From positions 2,293,501 to 2,357,500 of the forward strand of contig NW_024104532.1 of the NCBI RefSeq assembly GCF_003945595.2: a stretch of DNA of 64,000 bases, read 5' to 3'. Below the pieces are notes generated by a model. The model searched no databases. It was not told the DNA's origin and was given only the letters and a program-made list of their open reading frames with translations. The translations under genes were made by a program, and so were the position numbers. Position 1 is the stretch's first letter. The number at the start of each line of letters is the position of its first letter. The stretch is from Pipra filicauda. Taxonomy: Eukaryota; Chordata; Aves; Passeriformes; Pipridae. Positions 1-12,850 of the stretch are shown here, one piece after another.

Positions 1-1799
1 GGCAAAATCTCTCATTTGCCTTCAAAAACACATCGATCTTCTGCAGTCTGCCATGAAGGGCAGCTCCTGCCCTCCAAAACAGGACAGAGGGCACATGTGG
101 GCCTGGCTTGGCTTTCCCAAATGCAACTGGGATGAAGGGGCTCCAGTCCATGCTCCATCCTGCAGCAGCACCCTGCTGTCACACCAGAGCCCCTTGCCCA
201 TCACTGCTCAGCTCTGCCAGCCCCTGGGTTCAAAGGGAAAGGCATCAAACCCTCGATCTCTTCAATTTCCCTTTGGTCTTTTTTTTCCCTTCTCTACTGG
301 AGGAGTTCAGCTCCCAGATACTGCCTGCATATGAGCAGAAAAGAAAATTCTGGGGAATTGCTGCTGTCTCTGGGAAATTCATTGCAGGGGTCTGGGCAGC
401 TGAGCTGATGCTGGTCACTCCCTGCTCTGTTTGGCCACTGGTGGGATTGTGGGCAAGCTGCAACCTGGCTGCCACCAGCATCCACCAAGAACCAGCATCT
501 TTTCTCAACAAGCTTTGGTGCCACATGAGAGTTATAAGCTCATCTGCCTAACAGGAATGGCTGATTTATCTGCCTTCCCTCTCCTGATAAAGGCCTGGCT
601 GTGGGCTCACCAAGCGGAGGAGGTAATACTGAAATAGATTCTTTTCTTATACTTCACGTGGGGATTATTATTATGCCTCTCTTGAGTCCCCCCTCTGCTG
701 CCAGCACAGGAAAAACCCCCGCGGTGACACCATCAGCAGCACTGCCACCAGGCAGGATGGGACTGTGTCCCCTGGCACCAGGGGCTTCCCTCTCCCACCC
801 ACATATGGTGGGTACATCCTCCTGGGCACCTGTGGTGCCACAGAAAGAGCTGTGGAGCTGAGCATCTCCTCCTGCATTACATGCCAACTGCCATAAAGAG
901 TGAAACCTGTCACTATAGGGAGCAAATTCCCTGCATGCCACAAGCCTAGGAGCTTTGCTCCGAAGTGTTTGCTTATTACTTGTTGCAGCTATCCTAGTGC
1001 CAGCATTCCCAGCTAGGGACCAGTGTCCATTATGGTCTCTGTGGCCTCGGCAGCCACCAGCTCCCCAGTGCCCAGTTGTAAAGCCCCAGGCTGCAGTAGC
1101 ACCACAGCTCTTGGACACTCTAATCCTGAGAATACAAAGGAGAAGCAGGTCCTGCTCCAGCCCACCCATGGCCATCTCCTCCTGGCCTCTCTGGGGAAGT
1201 GACAGGACTGGTGGCTCCCTTAGTGAGGTGAAGGGAAGGCTGGGGAGAAAAACGACTATTGATCGTGCCTGTGAGTTCAGCATGAGGCACACAGCCCACG
1301 ACTGCGATCGATAGTGCCAGGGAGGCATTTGCTCTCGCTCTCACTGAGAGCTGTGTGTCCATCTGAGGCTCCAGGAGGAAGCCTGTGCTGTGCCATCATT
1401 CAGCACAGCTCCTGCACAGATCCATCCTCCATTGTGCACCCTCCACCAGGTTCTCCAAGCTGGTATTTTCATCCTAGGAGGCAGAAGAGGGGGGATGCTC
1501 ACTCGTGCACGGCAGAGGTGAGAAAGTGAAGCAGCCATGCAACGGCTGGAGCCTCTCCATCCCCTCAGTTCCCACCCTGGTGGCATGGTGACAGCCCCAG
1601 GGTCTCTCTGCCTGGCAGGGCAGCCCTATGGGCTCCCTTCTCAGCAGAGATGCTCCATACACACAGGTTCCCACCAGAGCCATGCTCCTGTCATGCTTCC
1701 CATCCTCAGGGGCTGTCTGCTCTGGTGTTTCACGGGGCGCTCAGAGTGAGATCAAAGATTTCCGTCCCTCCAGAAGAGGATGTCGGCAGGGAAGGCAGA

Positions 1800-1818
1800 A
1801 CTACACTTCCCAGAGTGC
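1800..1818 (+). promoter_or_regulatory. ZNF143-like site (ACTACACTTCCCAGAGTGC)
   Basis: The 19 bases ACTACACTTCCCAGAGTGC closely match the long ZNF143/SBS consensus, ACTACAATTCCCAGCATGC. This motif usually marks promoters or chromatin-loop anchors. The other copies in this window sit at gene starts (KIAA1191, NOP16/HIGD2A), whereas this one has no gene start beside it. The match is seen directly; binding is inferred. Confidence 0.5.
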
Positions 1819-1862
1819 TCCTGGCACTGCCGGGGGAAAGGCTGAGGGACCCAGACAACAGC

Positions 1863-2020
1863 TCCTCCCTGCTCCTGTATTATTCTCCCTCTTATTTATT
1901 TGTGGGTTTTCTGCACTTAACTGTCTGCCTCGCCCACTTAATTGGGGGATTATTGCCACTACCTGCCCGCCCGCCGGAGCCCAACTCATTACTGGGGCTT
2001 ATTTATTAGCAGCGAGGCAG
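1863..2020. promoter_or_regulatory. AT-rich candidate conserved non-coding element
   Basis: An AT-rich block inside GC-rich surroundings with several homeodomain-type cores, including CTTAATTGGGGGATTATTG and CTTATTTATTAG. It starts about 45 bp after the ZNF143-like site. The composition and motif clustering suggest an enhancer or promoter-flanking element, but conservation cannot be tested here. Confidence 0.3.
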
Positions 2021-4057
2021 CAGAAACGCACCCTGCAGCTCCCTCTTCTCCAGCACAGGCAGCTGGAGGCGATGGAGGAAAGCGAGCGGGAACCAGAATG
2101 GGGCCAGAGACAGCGACCACAGTCTGGCTAGGGCCAGGTCAAAACCTCTGCCATGCATGGAGGCATCACAGCAGCCTCTTGCAGCATCTGGCATCAGCCT
2201 GCGACACCTGCTCTTGGCAAAGCACAGAAGGAGCACTGAGAGCCTGGCTGCTCCTTAAAGGTGTTCCCCGAGCTCGGGAAAGGTCAGTCGCACAGCGCTG
2301 TCCTTCTGCTCACAGCGAGGGACCCCTCTGCTCAGCACAGAGGCAGCTGAGTGACAGCCACATGGCAGGGCCATGCCATCGGCTCACGGATGCCCACGGC
2401 AGGGAGGCAAAGGGGCCAGTGCCTCCCGAGCCCAGGAGAAGCCAGCACCCCAAAGCCCCTTTCCAAACTGCTGCTCCCATTTCTTGACAGGAGAGTCCAG
2501 GAAAAATGTGGGACAGCAGGAGAGAGCTGCATATTGAGCGCTTTGATAAATAAAACATGGCAAGAAGGCAATCAGAGCTGCCCACTTGGCTGCAGCAGCT
2601 CTGTCTGCGGCGGCTGCATAGGAGGAATTCACAAGAGGTGCCACCCCAGCCGTCAGCCCCGGCGCTGCTCCTCTGCTCACATCCAAGTTTTGCTGCCTCA
2701 GCACCGGGGGGGATTGATTTATTCATCAGCTTCTCCATCCTGCAGCAGCCCTGCAAGAAGGAGTGGTGCAGTGAGCTTGAGCTTCTGCGTTATGTGAAGA
2801 GCAGCACGGGAGGAGCAGGGAGGGATAACCGGAGGTGGCTCCCAGCTGACCTGCATCTGACCCTGCCGTGATGCCTGGTGGAGGAAGGATTCCCCAGGGT
2901 GGGAAACGTGAGCAGCAGACTCCCTTGGGGCCACGATGCTGAGCCCTCCTCAGGCACTAAGGCACAGCTGTCTTGCACCCCCTTTTCAGGAGGGAGAGGC
3001 AGGACTCAGCTGTTCAGAGGGCGATCAGAGATCCCAATGACCAAACAGATTACAAAAACAAGTTACAATGAGAGGCACAGCCCTCCCAGGAAGCACCAAC
3101 CCCAAAGCATCCCCAGGGCTCAGTGGGAGCTGTTTTGCACACCCACAAACCCAAAGCAAAATCCAGGGGAAAAAGGGCTTCAGCTACCTGCCAGGAACAT
3201 GGGGGCAGCAGCCTGTGGAGAGGGACTGGGCAGGAGAAGGAGGAGCCCCAGCCCCTTAGGCCAGTGGGGATCTTGGAGGCCTCTTGGCCATGCTCTGCAC
3301 CAAGCCCTGAACCAGAGTTTTGACTTCTTAAAACCTCTTTGGACAAGTTCTTGCTCTTTGCTCCACTCCTTCTTTCCACCACTCCCTGGCCCACACAACA
3401 GCACATGGCCAGCCTGCCCATATCCCCATCCCAGAGCTTTGCAGCCCCCCAGAGCAGCCCCCTCTCCAGCCTCTCTACCCATTCTGCTCCCTCTTGGCTT
3501 GCCTGTGAGCCCTGCAGACCCCAGCAGGCTCAGAGCTCTTCATCACTCCATCCTTGGAACACCCTCTAAGAGAGCCTGGGCAAGGGCTTTGTCACATGCA
3601 ACAGGGGTCTCTGATTTGGGGAGCACCACTGGCACCCCAAAACACCCCAAGACTGGCACACCAAGACAGAGGTGATCTGTCTAGAGACCCCTCCTCTGGA
3701 GGGGCTGGCAGTGCCATGGGAGAAGAATTAACAACTCTGGGGGAGAGAAGCACTGGGGCCTGTGGGGAGAGAGAGAATATTGGAGGGAATTGCTGGGGGG
3801 CGGGGGGGGGAACTGGCAGATCCAGGGGGTCAGGAGGGATGGCCAGGGACTCAGGGAAGTTGCTGGGTACTGGGGAAACGGGTGGCCAAGGAATGGGAGG
3901 CATGGTCAGGTACTGGGGGTGGCTGTTATGGGCACTGGAGGTGCAGCTGCAGGCACAGGCAGTACTGGGAGGGATGCTACATGCTGGGGGGTGATGCTGG
4001 GCGTGGGTGGGCATAGCCAGGTGGCAGGGGGAGATGGTTGAATAGCGGGGGGACACC

Positions 4058-4137
4058 TCGATACCGGAGGAGCAATTACCGGGTACCGGAGGGGAACCGC
4101 CGAGTACCGCAAGGGACCGCCGGGTACCGGGGCGGAA
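4058..4137. repeat. Degenerate GGTACCGG-type tandem repeat
   Basis: The motif TACCGGAGG / GAGTACCGC / GGGTACCGGGG recurs four to five times at roughly 15-21 bp spacing at the left edge of the CpG island. The copies are imperfect. Confidence 0.5.
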
Positions 4138-4479
4138 GGCTGGGCCGGGGGCTGCCGCCCGGGGCGCGGGGCGGTCCGGAGGCGGGCACGGAGGCGGCCC
4201 CGCCCGGGAGGCCGTGCGGCGGAGGGGGAGCCAGCACCGGGCCCCCCCTGTACCGCTACGGCTCCCGCCTCCCTTCCGGCGGCGGCTCCTTCCCTGCGCC
4301 GGGGGCGGACGGGGCGCACCGGAGCCGCGCCGAGCCAGCCAGGTGGGTGCGGGGCCGGGCCGGGCCGGGCCCGCCGTGCCGCAGAGCCCGGGGGGGGCCG
4401 GGCACGGGCGCGGGGATCGGCCCGACGAGCCTCCCGGGGCCGCCGGCTTATGTAACGGGGCGGCGGCCGCGGAGCGGCG

Positions 4480-4570
4480 AGATGCGGCATGCGGGGCGGG
4501 ATGCGGGGAGGGATGCAGGTGATGCGGGATGGGGGAAAGGATGCAGGTGATGCGGGTGCAAGATGCGGGG
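4480..4570. repeat. GATGCGGG / GATGCAGGT short tandem repeat
   Basis: About eight imperfect copies of a GATGC(A/G)GG unit at the right edge of the CpG island. It is a simple minisatellite and creates spurious long frames on both strands. Confidence 0.6.
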
Positions 4571-6204
4571 CTGAGCGGCGCGCCCCCGGACTGCCCGCCC
4601 GCAGATCTGGGGAGGGGGGACGCGCCGGTGTGGAGGGGTTGGGAGCAGAAAGTCTGTCACCCTCGGACTGTGAGGGTGACACCCCCTCTAGCCCCTTCGT
4701 GCCTGGCCATCATCCGGCAGGCCCAGAGTGGGGAGTGGGCGGGGAGAGGAGGAGACCTGCTCCCCCCGCCATCCCCTGTCTGCACCCGGGAGGCTCCGTG
4801 CACCCTTCTGCTCTGGGGAGCTCCTGGTACCTGCCGGGCTCTTCCCATGCCTCCCCAGCGCTGGCTCCCTCCTCCATCCTGTTCTCAGCAGCTGAGTCCA
4901 GCCACTCGTGGAGCATTTCACCTTCCTCTCCCCAGTCCCCTGGGATTAAACCGCTCTTCCCTCTGCACTGTCCCTACGAGGTGCCTCCCAAACCCCACGC
5001 TCCAGCCCCTCTCCCTGCTGTGCCCCCATCGCCGAGGCTGCAGCACACGGGCAGGTGGCTGCCGTGATCCAGGCCTGGCAGCACACGGTGGCACTGCTGC
5101 CCGCATGGCACGAGCGTGACCGGGCAGCTGCTGCCCGAGGCAGGCAGAGTGGTGAGTCAGACTGGCAAAGCAAGGCTGGCACCTTCACTCAGAACAGGGC
5201 TCATGGCTCAGGGCTTCTCCGTGCAACTATCAGTGGCAGCTGCTGGCTGGGGCTGGTGAAGGAATTGTTGACTGGTTAAGGAACTGGAGCTGGCAAAGGA
5301 AGCAGAGTGATTCAAGTCAAACTGAGGTGCTGGGTTGGGCAAATAGAGGATGAGGAAGGGCCATGGACTCAGGATGCAGAGGAGTGTCCTCCCTGCCAAA
5401 CCTGTCCTTGTCTACCTGAAGCTGCCGCGACAAGCTCCAGCATGGAAACAGGGAGCTCAGTCCCCATCCAGCAACACTGCTCCTGGTGTCTGACCCTCAC
5501 TGTCCTGGGGAAACTGGAGACAGATCAGCTGAGACAAATTGGCACAGAAAAATGTCTCAAAGTCTCTCTTGGCTGGGGGCCGAGTGTTGGTTTCTTCAAT
5601 TGCCTTGCATGATGACATTAGTATTGAAATGACCCCAACCAGACAGAGCTCAAAACACCTCACAGCACTGGAGGATGATTGCGGTTTACACCTTGGCTCT
5701 TCCCTGGGTTTCTGCAGAGGCTGCTGCCAGGCACAGCCCACCAGGCCTGGAGCTGATTGTGGGGAGCTGTATCAGGAGCCAAGGGGAGCCACGTTGAGTT
5801 GCTCAGAATGGTTTAAGCACCAGCACCAAGAGGTCCCAGGGCAGGTCTGGTACTGTGGGAAAACCCTCTGGGGAAGAGACAGTGACCACTGGCAGTGTGG
5901 CATATCTCTATTTTTGCCACTAGGCACCACTGTGCCCCCATGGCCCAGAGCTTGAGAGGTCTGGTATGGCAGGTGGGCATGGTCACTGCAGCCCAGGCTG
6001 CTGCCTCTTCCACCAGCACTGAGCCCAAGCCCTCGGGCATCATGCACTGCCCCAACAGCCAGGGCTGGACCCAAAACAGGACCTTCCCAGCAGCCAGAGG
6101 ATCAGAGGATCTCTGCTCTCACCCGCAGCCTCTGTGTGTTCCTGGCCAGACCTTCCCATTTGTTCTTATGCCAGAATCATCCTCGAGTTTAAATGATCCT
6201 TCTC

Positions 6205-6310
6205 CCTCCCCGGTGTTTACTCGCCGGGTGTATTTATAGAGAGCAATCAGGCCTGCTCAGCCAGGGTAAACAAGCTGTGCTCCTGCGGGCTGCTCTCGCG
6301 TGAGCGCTCT
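6205..6310. promoter_or_regulatory. Candidate enhancer with paired forkhead motifs
   Basis: TGTTTAC at 6214-6220 and its reverse complement GTAAACA at 6266-6272 lie about 45 bp apart, with a MEF2-like TATTTATAG between them. Forkhead factors recognise (A/G)TAAACA. The clustering is seen; function is inferred. Confidence 0.3.
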
Positions 6311-9300
6311 CTGCTCACTCGTCCCAGGAGCTTTCCTCTCCGCCTCTCCTGGTCCCATGGAGCCTTCCTGGCTGCAGAGACCCAGACCATCTTCCTCATT
6401 CAGCTGTGGGCTCTCCAAGCTGTGCCCCCAGGCACCAGTGTCTCACTAGGTCACCCAGTACTTCACCAGGAGCCACTGTCACCTTTACGGTGTTGTTCTG
6501 CACTACAGGTCCCTGCTCCTCCTGTGCACAGCCAGGCCATCATGTCCATCCCTCCCTAGCTGGTGTCACCAGCTCCTGCTGTGACACTCACCAGAGGCTC
6601 AGAAACATTATTCGTCCCAGTCAAATCCCAGAGCCCCATGACAGTGTGACCCAGACCTGCCCTGTCCTGTGGCAAGATGAAGTGTGCAAGAGGCATTGAG
6701 GTGTTTGAGGCTAAGGATCTGCTTTTTGAAGGCAAGGCAGGTCAGCTCAGGTACAGGACCCCAGCTGGGGGCTCTGAGGGCTGCCCAGTGCAGTGTGACA
6801 CCCCAATCCCTTTGCATCCCTGTGTGAGGGCTGGGACAGTGCACTGCTGGCAGATACTTTCCCCAAGCATCGTGAGTCTGAGCCTTCCTTCTCACCTGGT
6901 GCTCAGACACAAAGCTGATGCCAGATCCAAGACGGGTCCCAAGACCATCTCCCTTAGGCAGTGGAAGTGCTTTCAGATGCGTGCCCTGAGTTTGTCAGCC
7001 TGTGCACCCCGCTGCTCCCCTTCCCCAGCCCACCCTCCTTCCAGACATTTGGACAAGCTCAGCTGTTCAAGCAGGGTGCCAAGAGCTGGAGGTGCCAAAG
7101 CACAAGAGCTGTGGACTCACTAATGGTCTCATCTTGAGCATTAAGTTTTCCCTGGATACTGTCTTGTGTCCAGACCTCAGCTAGATCAAAACAACCCTGC
7201 CAGCTCCTGGGGGCACCTCTATCCCTGGAGCTGGGGGTGTTCTGGCACATCACCCTGCTCTTCTCTTCCCTGTCCTCTGTGTTTGGCTGCGGTTGGTGTC
7301 TGGTTGCTTGGACAGACAGACAGATTGAGCTACTGCAGCTGTCCAGGTGAGATGCATCTTTGTGGTACTGGGAGGCTCTGCCTATTGTAAAGGAGAAAAA
7401 AAAACAACTTTGGTCTGGCTCAAATAAAAAATACCCTACAGGGATTGGAGCAGAACCCCCCAGGACTCTCTGCATCCTCTCAAGTACTTGGACAGGGGGT
7501 CCCTCCTCTTTCCACCCTCTGGGTTTTCATCAAATATCTCCTGATTTGCTACCCCGGGCCATGGCCAGCAGAGCCAAATTGATTCTGTTCCAGCCCAGCT
7601 GTCTCCTTGGCACTGGGCTGTCTGGAAACTAGACGCCCCCAGGCGCACATCCCTGCAGCACTCTGCAGCCCGTGTTACCCCGCTCCAGAGCCTTCCTGTA
7701 TCCCAAAGGAGGCAGCAGTTGTCCCCAGCAAAGGTCACCTTCATGCTGCTTCTGAGCCCTTTCCAGGCTGAGCTTTTAGCACTGCATTTCCCAGGGAAGC
7801 AGTTGCCATTCTGGGGTCTCCTTGGGGGTCTCACTGGGGATCCTTTGCCTCTTTCCTATAGCCAACCTTACCAAACCCTGTTCCCAGGAGCTGTCAGTAT
7901 CTTCTACTCCTGGGGTTGGAATGAGACATCCCTATTCTGTAATGATTTTTAAAATGCAGGCTCCATCCATCCCAGTCCCTGCTCTTCCACAGCATCGGTG
8001 TTTGCCTTTGTTTCCCCCAACTCCCCTGGGTCATATATTTATCTCCAATTTGCCAAAGCCTCCCTCCTTTCCCCTGGCGGAGGAAAAACTTGAAGTTAGG
8101 ATGAATGTGTAACTTCCCCAGGAATCTGCTCCTCAAGTCACAGAGCAGAAATCACACTCATGACACCCATCACGGTGACACCAGTCAGCCACACCACAGG
8201 GACAGACCACCCCAGAAACTGCCAGCATGGCACCCAGCACCCTGGTACCCAGGTCTCTGCACAGCCCCTTCCCAGGCCAGCATCCCCCAGGAGCACTCCC
8301 TGCATCTCCCCAGGCATCACAGGGGGGTTTCAAGGACATTCAAGGAAGGGACAAGATCCCCAGACAGAAGTTTCCTGTGGTCCAGCAGAAGTGGGGAGCC
8401 CAGAGCGGCGTCAGGCTTTCTTCGATTGTCGACTCTGAGCAGCGCTTTTGTTTGGCGGCTTGTTTTAACTTGCCATTATGTTCTCCAAAGAACAAATGTG
8501 CAAGCTAAGGATGGCAGAGTTAATGTGAAATTTTAAAACCCTCAAAGAGTTGAGAGCTCTCTAAATTTTTAATGAAGGCATCCAAAGTGCCAGGTACCTG
8601 CAGAGATAGCCAGGAGCCCTCTGCCAGCAGCAGAGTGGGTGTCCCTGATTTAGGACAGGACCAAAGACCCTGACAAGCTGCCACCTCCTGCAGCCTGTCA
8701 CCCTCTGCACACCCCGATGGGCTCCTATCTGCAGAGAGATGGTGGCCCTTGGCAGCAGGTTGCTCCCATCCTTGGAGGTTGAGATGTGGGGAGTACACAG
8801 ACCCACCCTGGGCCCCCGGATGGCAGAAAGGGCAGCAGGCAGTGGTGTGCTCTGTCCATCACCCATCAAGTGTATCCATTTTGTCAATGCCACCCATTCC
8901 TGGAGCCCCTCCATGGTGCTAATCCTCTCACTGTCTGTGTCTCTGCAGGCCCTGCTCTCCCTGCGATGCTCAACCACCCCCACGAGGTCTCTGTCCCCCT
9001 GCGTTAGGTGCCGAAGCAGCAGACACCTGGTGCTTCACACACCAAGGTAGGCAGTGCCGTGGCTCTTGGGGGGCTGTGGGAACATCTCACTCCCCATGTT
9101 ATGGGGGATGGATGGGGGGTGCAGAGGTACCACCTGGGGCCACCTCAGCAGAGCCAGTAGTGTCACACAAGATGGGAGGGGGGGTGTCTATCGTGGGCAT
9201 CCTTGTGACACCTTAGTGCAGGGCAAGAGGCACCTGGACTGGCTCAAGACCAGGCAGAGACCACAGGAGTAAAGACCAGCTCAGATTCTGGACAGATGCT

Positions 9301-9366
9301 CGGCACAGTCCCGCCTGGGGACCATGGCAAGTGACAGTGACTGTGGAGCTGGCACAGGGACAGGAG

Positions 9367-9403
9367 GTTTTTTTCTTTCTTCTCCTTTTTTTTTTTTTTC
9401 TTT
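9367..9403 (+). repeat. Pyrimidine-rich simple repeat (T-run)
   Basis: A C/T tract with a long T-run. It is a simple-sequence repeat with no gene attached. Confidence 0.7.
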
Positions 9404-12400
9404 TGAAAGCCCCCAGATGGGAAAGGTACGAGCCAAACCCCACTGAAAGCAGCCAAGAATGAATTTTCTGGCCCGAGCCCCAGCAGCTCTTGGAGCGTTG
9501 CCGTGCCCGTCCGGCGTCACGCCACAGCGGAAACCCCGAGCGCAGGCAGGCTGGGGGAGGTCTCAGATGGGGTGGGCAGCAAGTCCCCCCAGCCATCCCA
9601 GCTGCTCCCTGGTGTGGGGATCTCACCCCTCCCAATGTCCCAGTGTCCCAAGTCAGGGGGTGAATGTAGGCTCATCCTGCTCCCACCGAGCTGCAACTTG
9701 GCTGGAGCCCAGGCACCCAGATGTCCCCCTCCACGCTGCCATGGAGCCCCCCACTGTGCAGCCATCTGCTGCTGTTGGAGGACAGGGTGTCCCTGGTGTG
9801 GTGCCCCTCATCCAGCTCTGTTGCCCAGGGCATGGGGCATCTCATCTCCTAAACCTCCCCTCCCATGGGGGGTTTAGGATGAGCCCTTCTCCCACAGAAG
9901 GCAGATGCTCTCCCAAAGCTAGGCTGGGAATTTGGGTAGAGCAGGGCCAGCCATGATGACATCCCTGCTCCTTTCATCCCCCCATTCCCCAGCCTTGGTG
10001 GTACAGAGAGGGGCTAAAGCACCCCAGTCTCTGCCCTCGACTCAGGAGCCCCAAAGATCTTTCAGGATCCAAAATCTATGTCAGCATGAGGCTGAACCAC
10101 AGGGGAACAGTGCCCAGGGTCTCATTTTTTAGGATGTTTCAGCTGGAGGGTGGACAAGGTGGGGGCTTCCTTGGATGCCCAGCCTTGAGACAACTGTGCC
10201 CTTGTCCTTCACACCTTTTTTCTGTCAGGGAAATGAGGGTGGGTATAACCACTCTGAGGCTTTCTGTGGGGAGCAGGTGCCCAAATCCCATCCTGACACA
10301 GAGCCAGGAAGAGGATCCTTGAGCATCCACTCCCCACATGTCATGACCACCTCGGTCATTGGTGCCTGCACAGGCCCTGCATGTCCCTGCCAGAGCAGCA
10401 AGGCTGGAAATCAGTATGTACACAGGCTAGGGCAGTGGGGAGGCAGTGCAGGGGCTCAGGGGGGCTTTTGTCTGCTCTCCAAGCAGTGTGTGGTGTGCTG
10501 CACCCATCTCTGCTCTGCACTGGCCCCTGCAGAGCTGCGGGTGTGCGTGCCTGCCATAAATATTGATGGGGTGGACTCGACGCAATTGTGCCTTTGTATG
10601 GGCGATTGGGATGTAAATGCTGTACCTGCTGTGTGGGCAGGGGAAGGCGTAGGTGATAGCACTGAGGCTGAATGCATAGTGGCTTTTCTACAGGGAGGTG
10701 GTATCCATCCTGTGTGTGGCAGGGGGTTGAAAGCTGCCAGGTGAGTAAGCCCAGGGGTCATAAACCTGTTTGGGGAACTGGCCAGGCCTGCAGGGAGACT
10801 AAATCTTCTGGCTGAGACTGCAGCGAGCCACCGCAGCTCCCACAGCCTGTCCCTGCACAGCCACACCAGGATAAACAGCGAGGGGCTGCAGTGCCTCTGT
10901 TTAATAATGCATGGCACAGAGGCACCGGACACACGCCGGGAGTCGGGAGCTGTGGGGATGAGGAGTCACCACTGCAGCACTCAGGTAGCAGAGTCCATCC
11001 CGGCATCCCCCAGCGCTCATGGGACATGGACTCCTTGGGGCTCTGGGTGGCCTTGAGACTGGGACTGGGTGAGCAGTGCTTCATGTCACAGGGCACAGAA
11101 CAGCGGTGGCAAAGCCAAGGTGCTCAGCCATGCAGTGGCTGATATCCCAGCAGCAGTGGATGCTTCTTAGCTGGAGCCTGGAGCTGGCTCCCTGTCCCCT
11201 TGGGCACTCTCACTGGGAGATTCAGCCCCTTCATCACTCTCTCACACAGATGTAGGTGTAGATGGTCTTTTTGGGGAGCTCTGAAGTAGCACAGCACTGG
11301 GAGCACCCCTCTCTCTCCAGCATCCTCCAGGAACACCGCCATGCTGGGAAGAGCTGGAAGCTGTTGGCTTGGTCCTCTCCTCTCCCCATCCCTCCATCAG
11401 CCACAGCCTTCCTGGCTCGCACGCTGCTGTTGCCATGCCTGGGACGAGCAGGTGTGTGTGTGCTGGGGCCCTGCAGGCACGAGTTCACAACCAGCTCCTG
11501 TGAATGGCCCCGGGGACACGCACGTTCCTCATTGCGTGCGGTGCCATGATCCGGCCCCATCGACCATCTGCTGCGGCAGCTCCCCACCACCCACTCACTC
11601 CCTAGCCCACACTGTGCCCCGTGGCACAGAGCCGGGCAGGGACGAGCTGGGGGTGCCCAGTGAAACCCCCACCCCACAAGGAGGGGGCAGACAAGTCTTC
11701 CTGAGGGATGGCGATGGAGTTGTGGCAGCAATGCAGACAGGTCCGCAGCACTGATGCCGACGGGGCTGTGGTATTAATGCAGATGGACCTGTGAGGTGAC
11801 GCAGGAGAGCAGGAAGAGCTGCAGTGTCAGCCTGAAGCCCCTCTGGTTGCAGGGGTGCAATGCTGTGCCCATACAGAGCAGGGTATGGGGAGGGCAGCAG
11901 GAGCCTCCCCCAGCCAGCCAGCAAAGCCTAGAACCAGGGAGACCCTCAGGACACGGGGCCAGCAGAAGTTGTCCTGTGAGGATGGCTTTGGCCCGTTTGC
12001 TTTGTCCCTCTCTGATCAGCTCAGGGTCCCTGCCACCCCCAGTCTTTTTCCAACAGTGCAGCTCCCACAGTCAGGAGCATCACAGTGGAGCCAGGATTAA
12101 GCCATGGCAAGAGCCCACCTTCGTCCCTGCCAGCCCCAGGGCTCATGGTGAGCTCCCAGCCAGCCCCACAGTGAGACCCACATTCACACCCCGTGTTTGC
12201 TGTGGGTGTGATAACAGGTGAGTGGGTGCGGGGGGGGCACCCACATGTGCTGAGGGGGCTGTGACTTGCTGCAGAGGCAGAGCAGTCGCCCCAGCATCCC
12301 CAGGGGCTGGACGCTGGAGGCTCCAAGCACCTCATACTTGCCCTGAACACAGCATAAGGGTCCCCGTGGCGAGGGTACCCCTCACCTCGCACAGTGTCAC

Positions 12401-12609
12401 CAGCAGGAGGGACGGCAGGGGCAGCAGGGGCTGTCCCTGCAGTCTGTTCTCAGCTGCTGCACTGGAGGGTCCATCTCCAGACTGACGCTTCAGCACGCTG
12501 GTGCCTGTCCCTGTCCCCGCCCGGTGCCAGCCCCAAGGGGCCAGGGCTGCTCTTCAGAGGCTGCAGCTGCTGCATGTTTCATGCTGCCTCTTCCCCTTCT
12601 CCCCGCTGC

Positions 12610-12850
12610 TGTTTTTGTTTTGTTTAAGAGGCTGGGTTACGAATTTTAAACAGGCTCCTGAAAAACCCAATTACCTCCAGAAGACAACCTGATAAAAGCT
12701 GCCTAAGTGGCACTGTGGAAATCGCCTTGTGCAGCAGCTGAGGGAAAACCAACATAACAAAGCCTTTGGAAATAGAGTTAACCACTTTTAATCCCTTGGT
12801 GCGATGAGAAGGACCAATAATTATTTTCTGCATAGTTGGGGGGGCGGGGG
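12610..12850. promoter_or_regulatory. AT-rich candidate conserved non-coding block
   Basis: A block of about 240 bp with base composition unlike its neighbours. It holds homeodomain and HNF1-like words such as AGAGTTAACCACTTTTAAT, CCAATAATTATTTTC and CCCAATTACC. It ends at a G-run (12838-12852). It looks like an enhancer-type island in GC-rich surroundings; no conservation data are available. Confidence 0.3.

Larger units (their letters stand above)
1..3970. other. Non-coding 5' flank or intron upstream of CPLX2
   Basis: No open frame here has a splice-supported structure or a recognisable protein family. The frames present are short and low in complexity. Two local signals stand out: a ZNF143-like site at 1800-1818 and an AT-rich block at about 1863-2020. 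In human this side of CPLX2 is a long 5' region with untranslated exons, so this may be intron rather than intergenic DNA; the sequence alone cannot decide. Confidence 0.6.
3970..4620. promoter_or_regulatory. CpG island, candidate distal promoter / first exon
   Basis: A sharply bounded CpG-dense stretch with GC boxes. A possible untranslated first exon on the plus strand would end at 4342, where GAGCCAGCCAG is followed by GTGGGTGCGG, a good donor. CPLX2 is the nearest downstream plus-strand gene, and human CPLX2 has alternative 5' exons, so an alternative CPLX2 promoter is the simplest reading. A lncRNA or a minus-strand transcript is equally compatible. Short tandem repeats flank it (4058-4137 and 4480-4570). 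Confidence 0.45.

Noticed and set aside
3790..3812. G-run that could form a quadruplex, like that at 12838-12852
   Set aside because: It is an isolated G homopolymer-like run without regular loop spacing or a nearby start site; too common in GC-rich avian DNA to report.
3906..4682. 258-codon Pro/Arg-rich minus-strand frame
   Set aside because: CpG-island artefact with short tandem repeats; no domain and no splice support.
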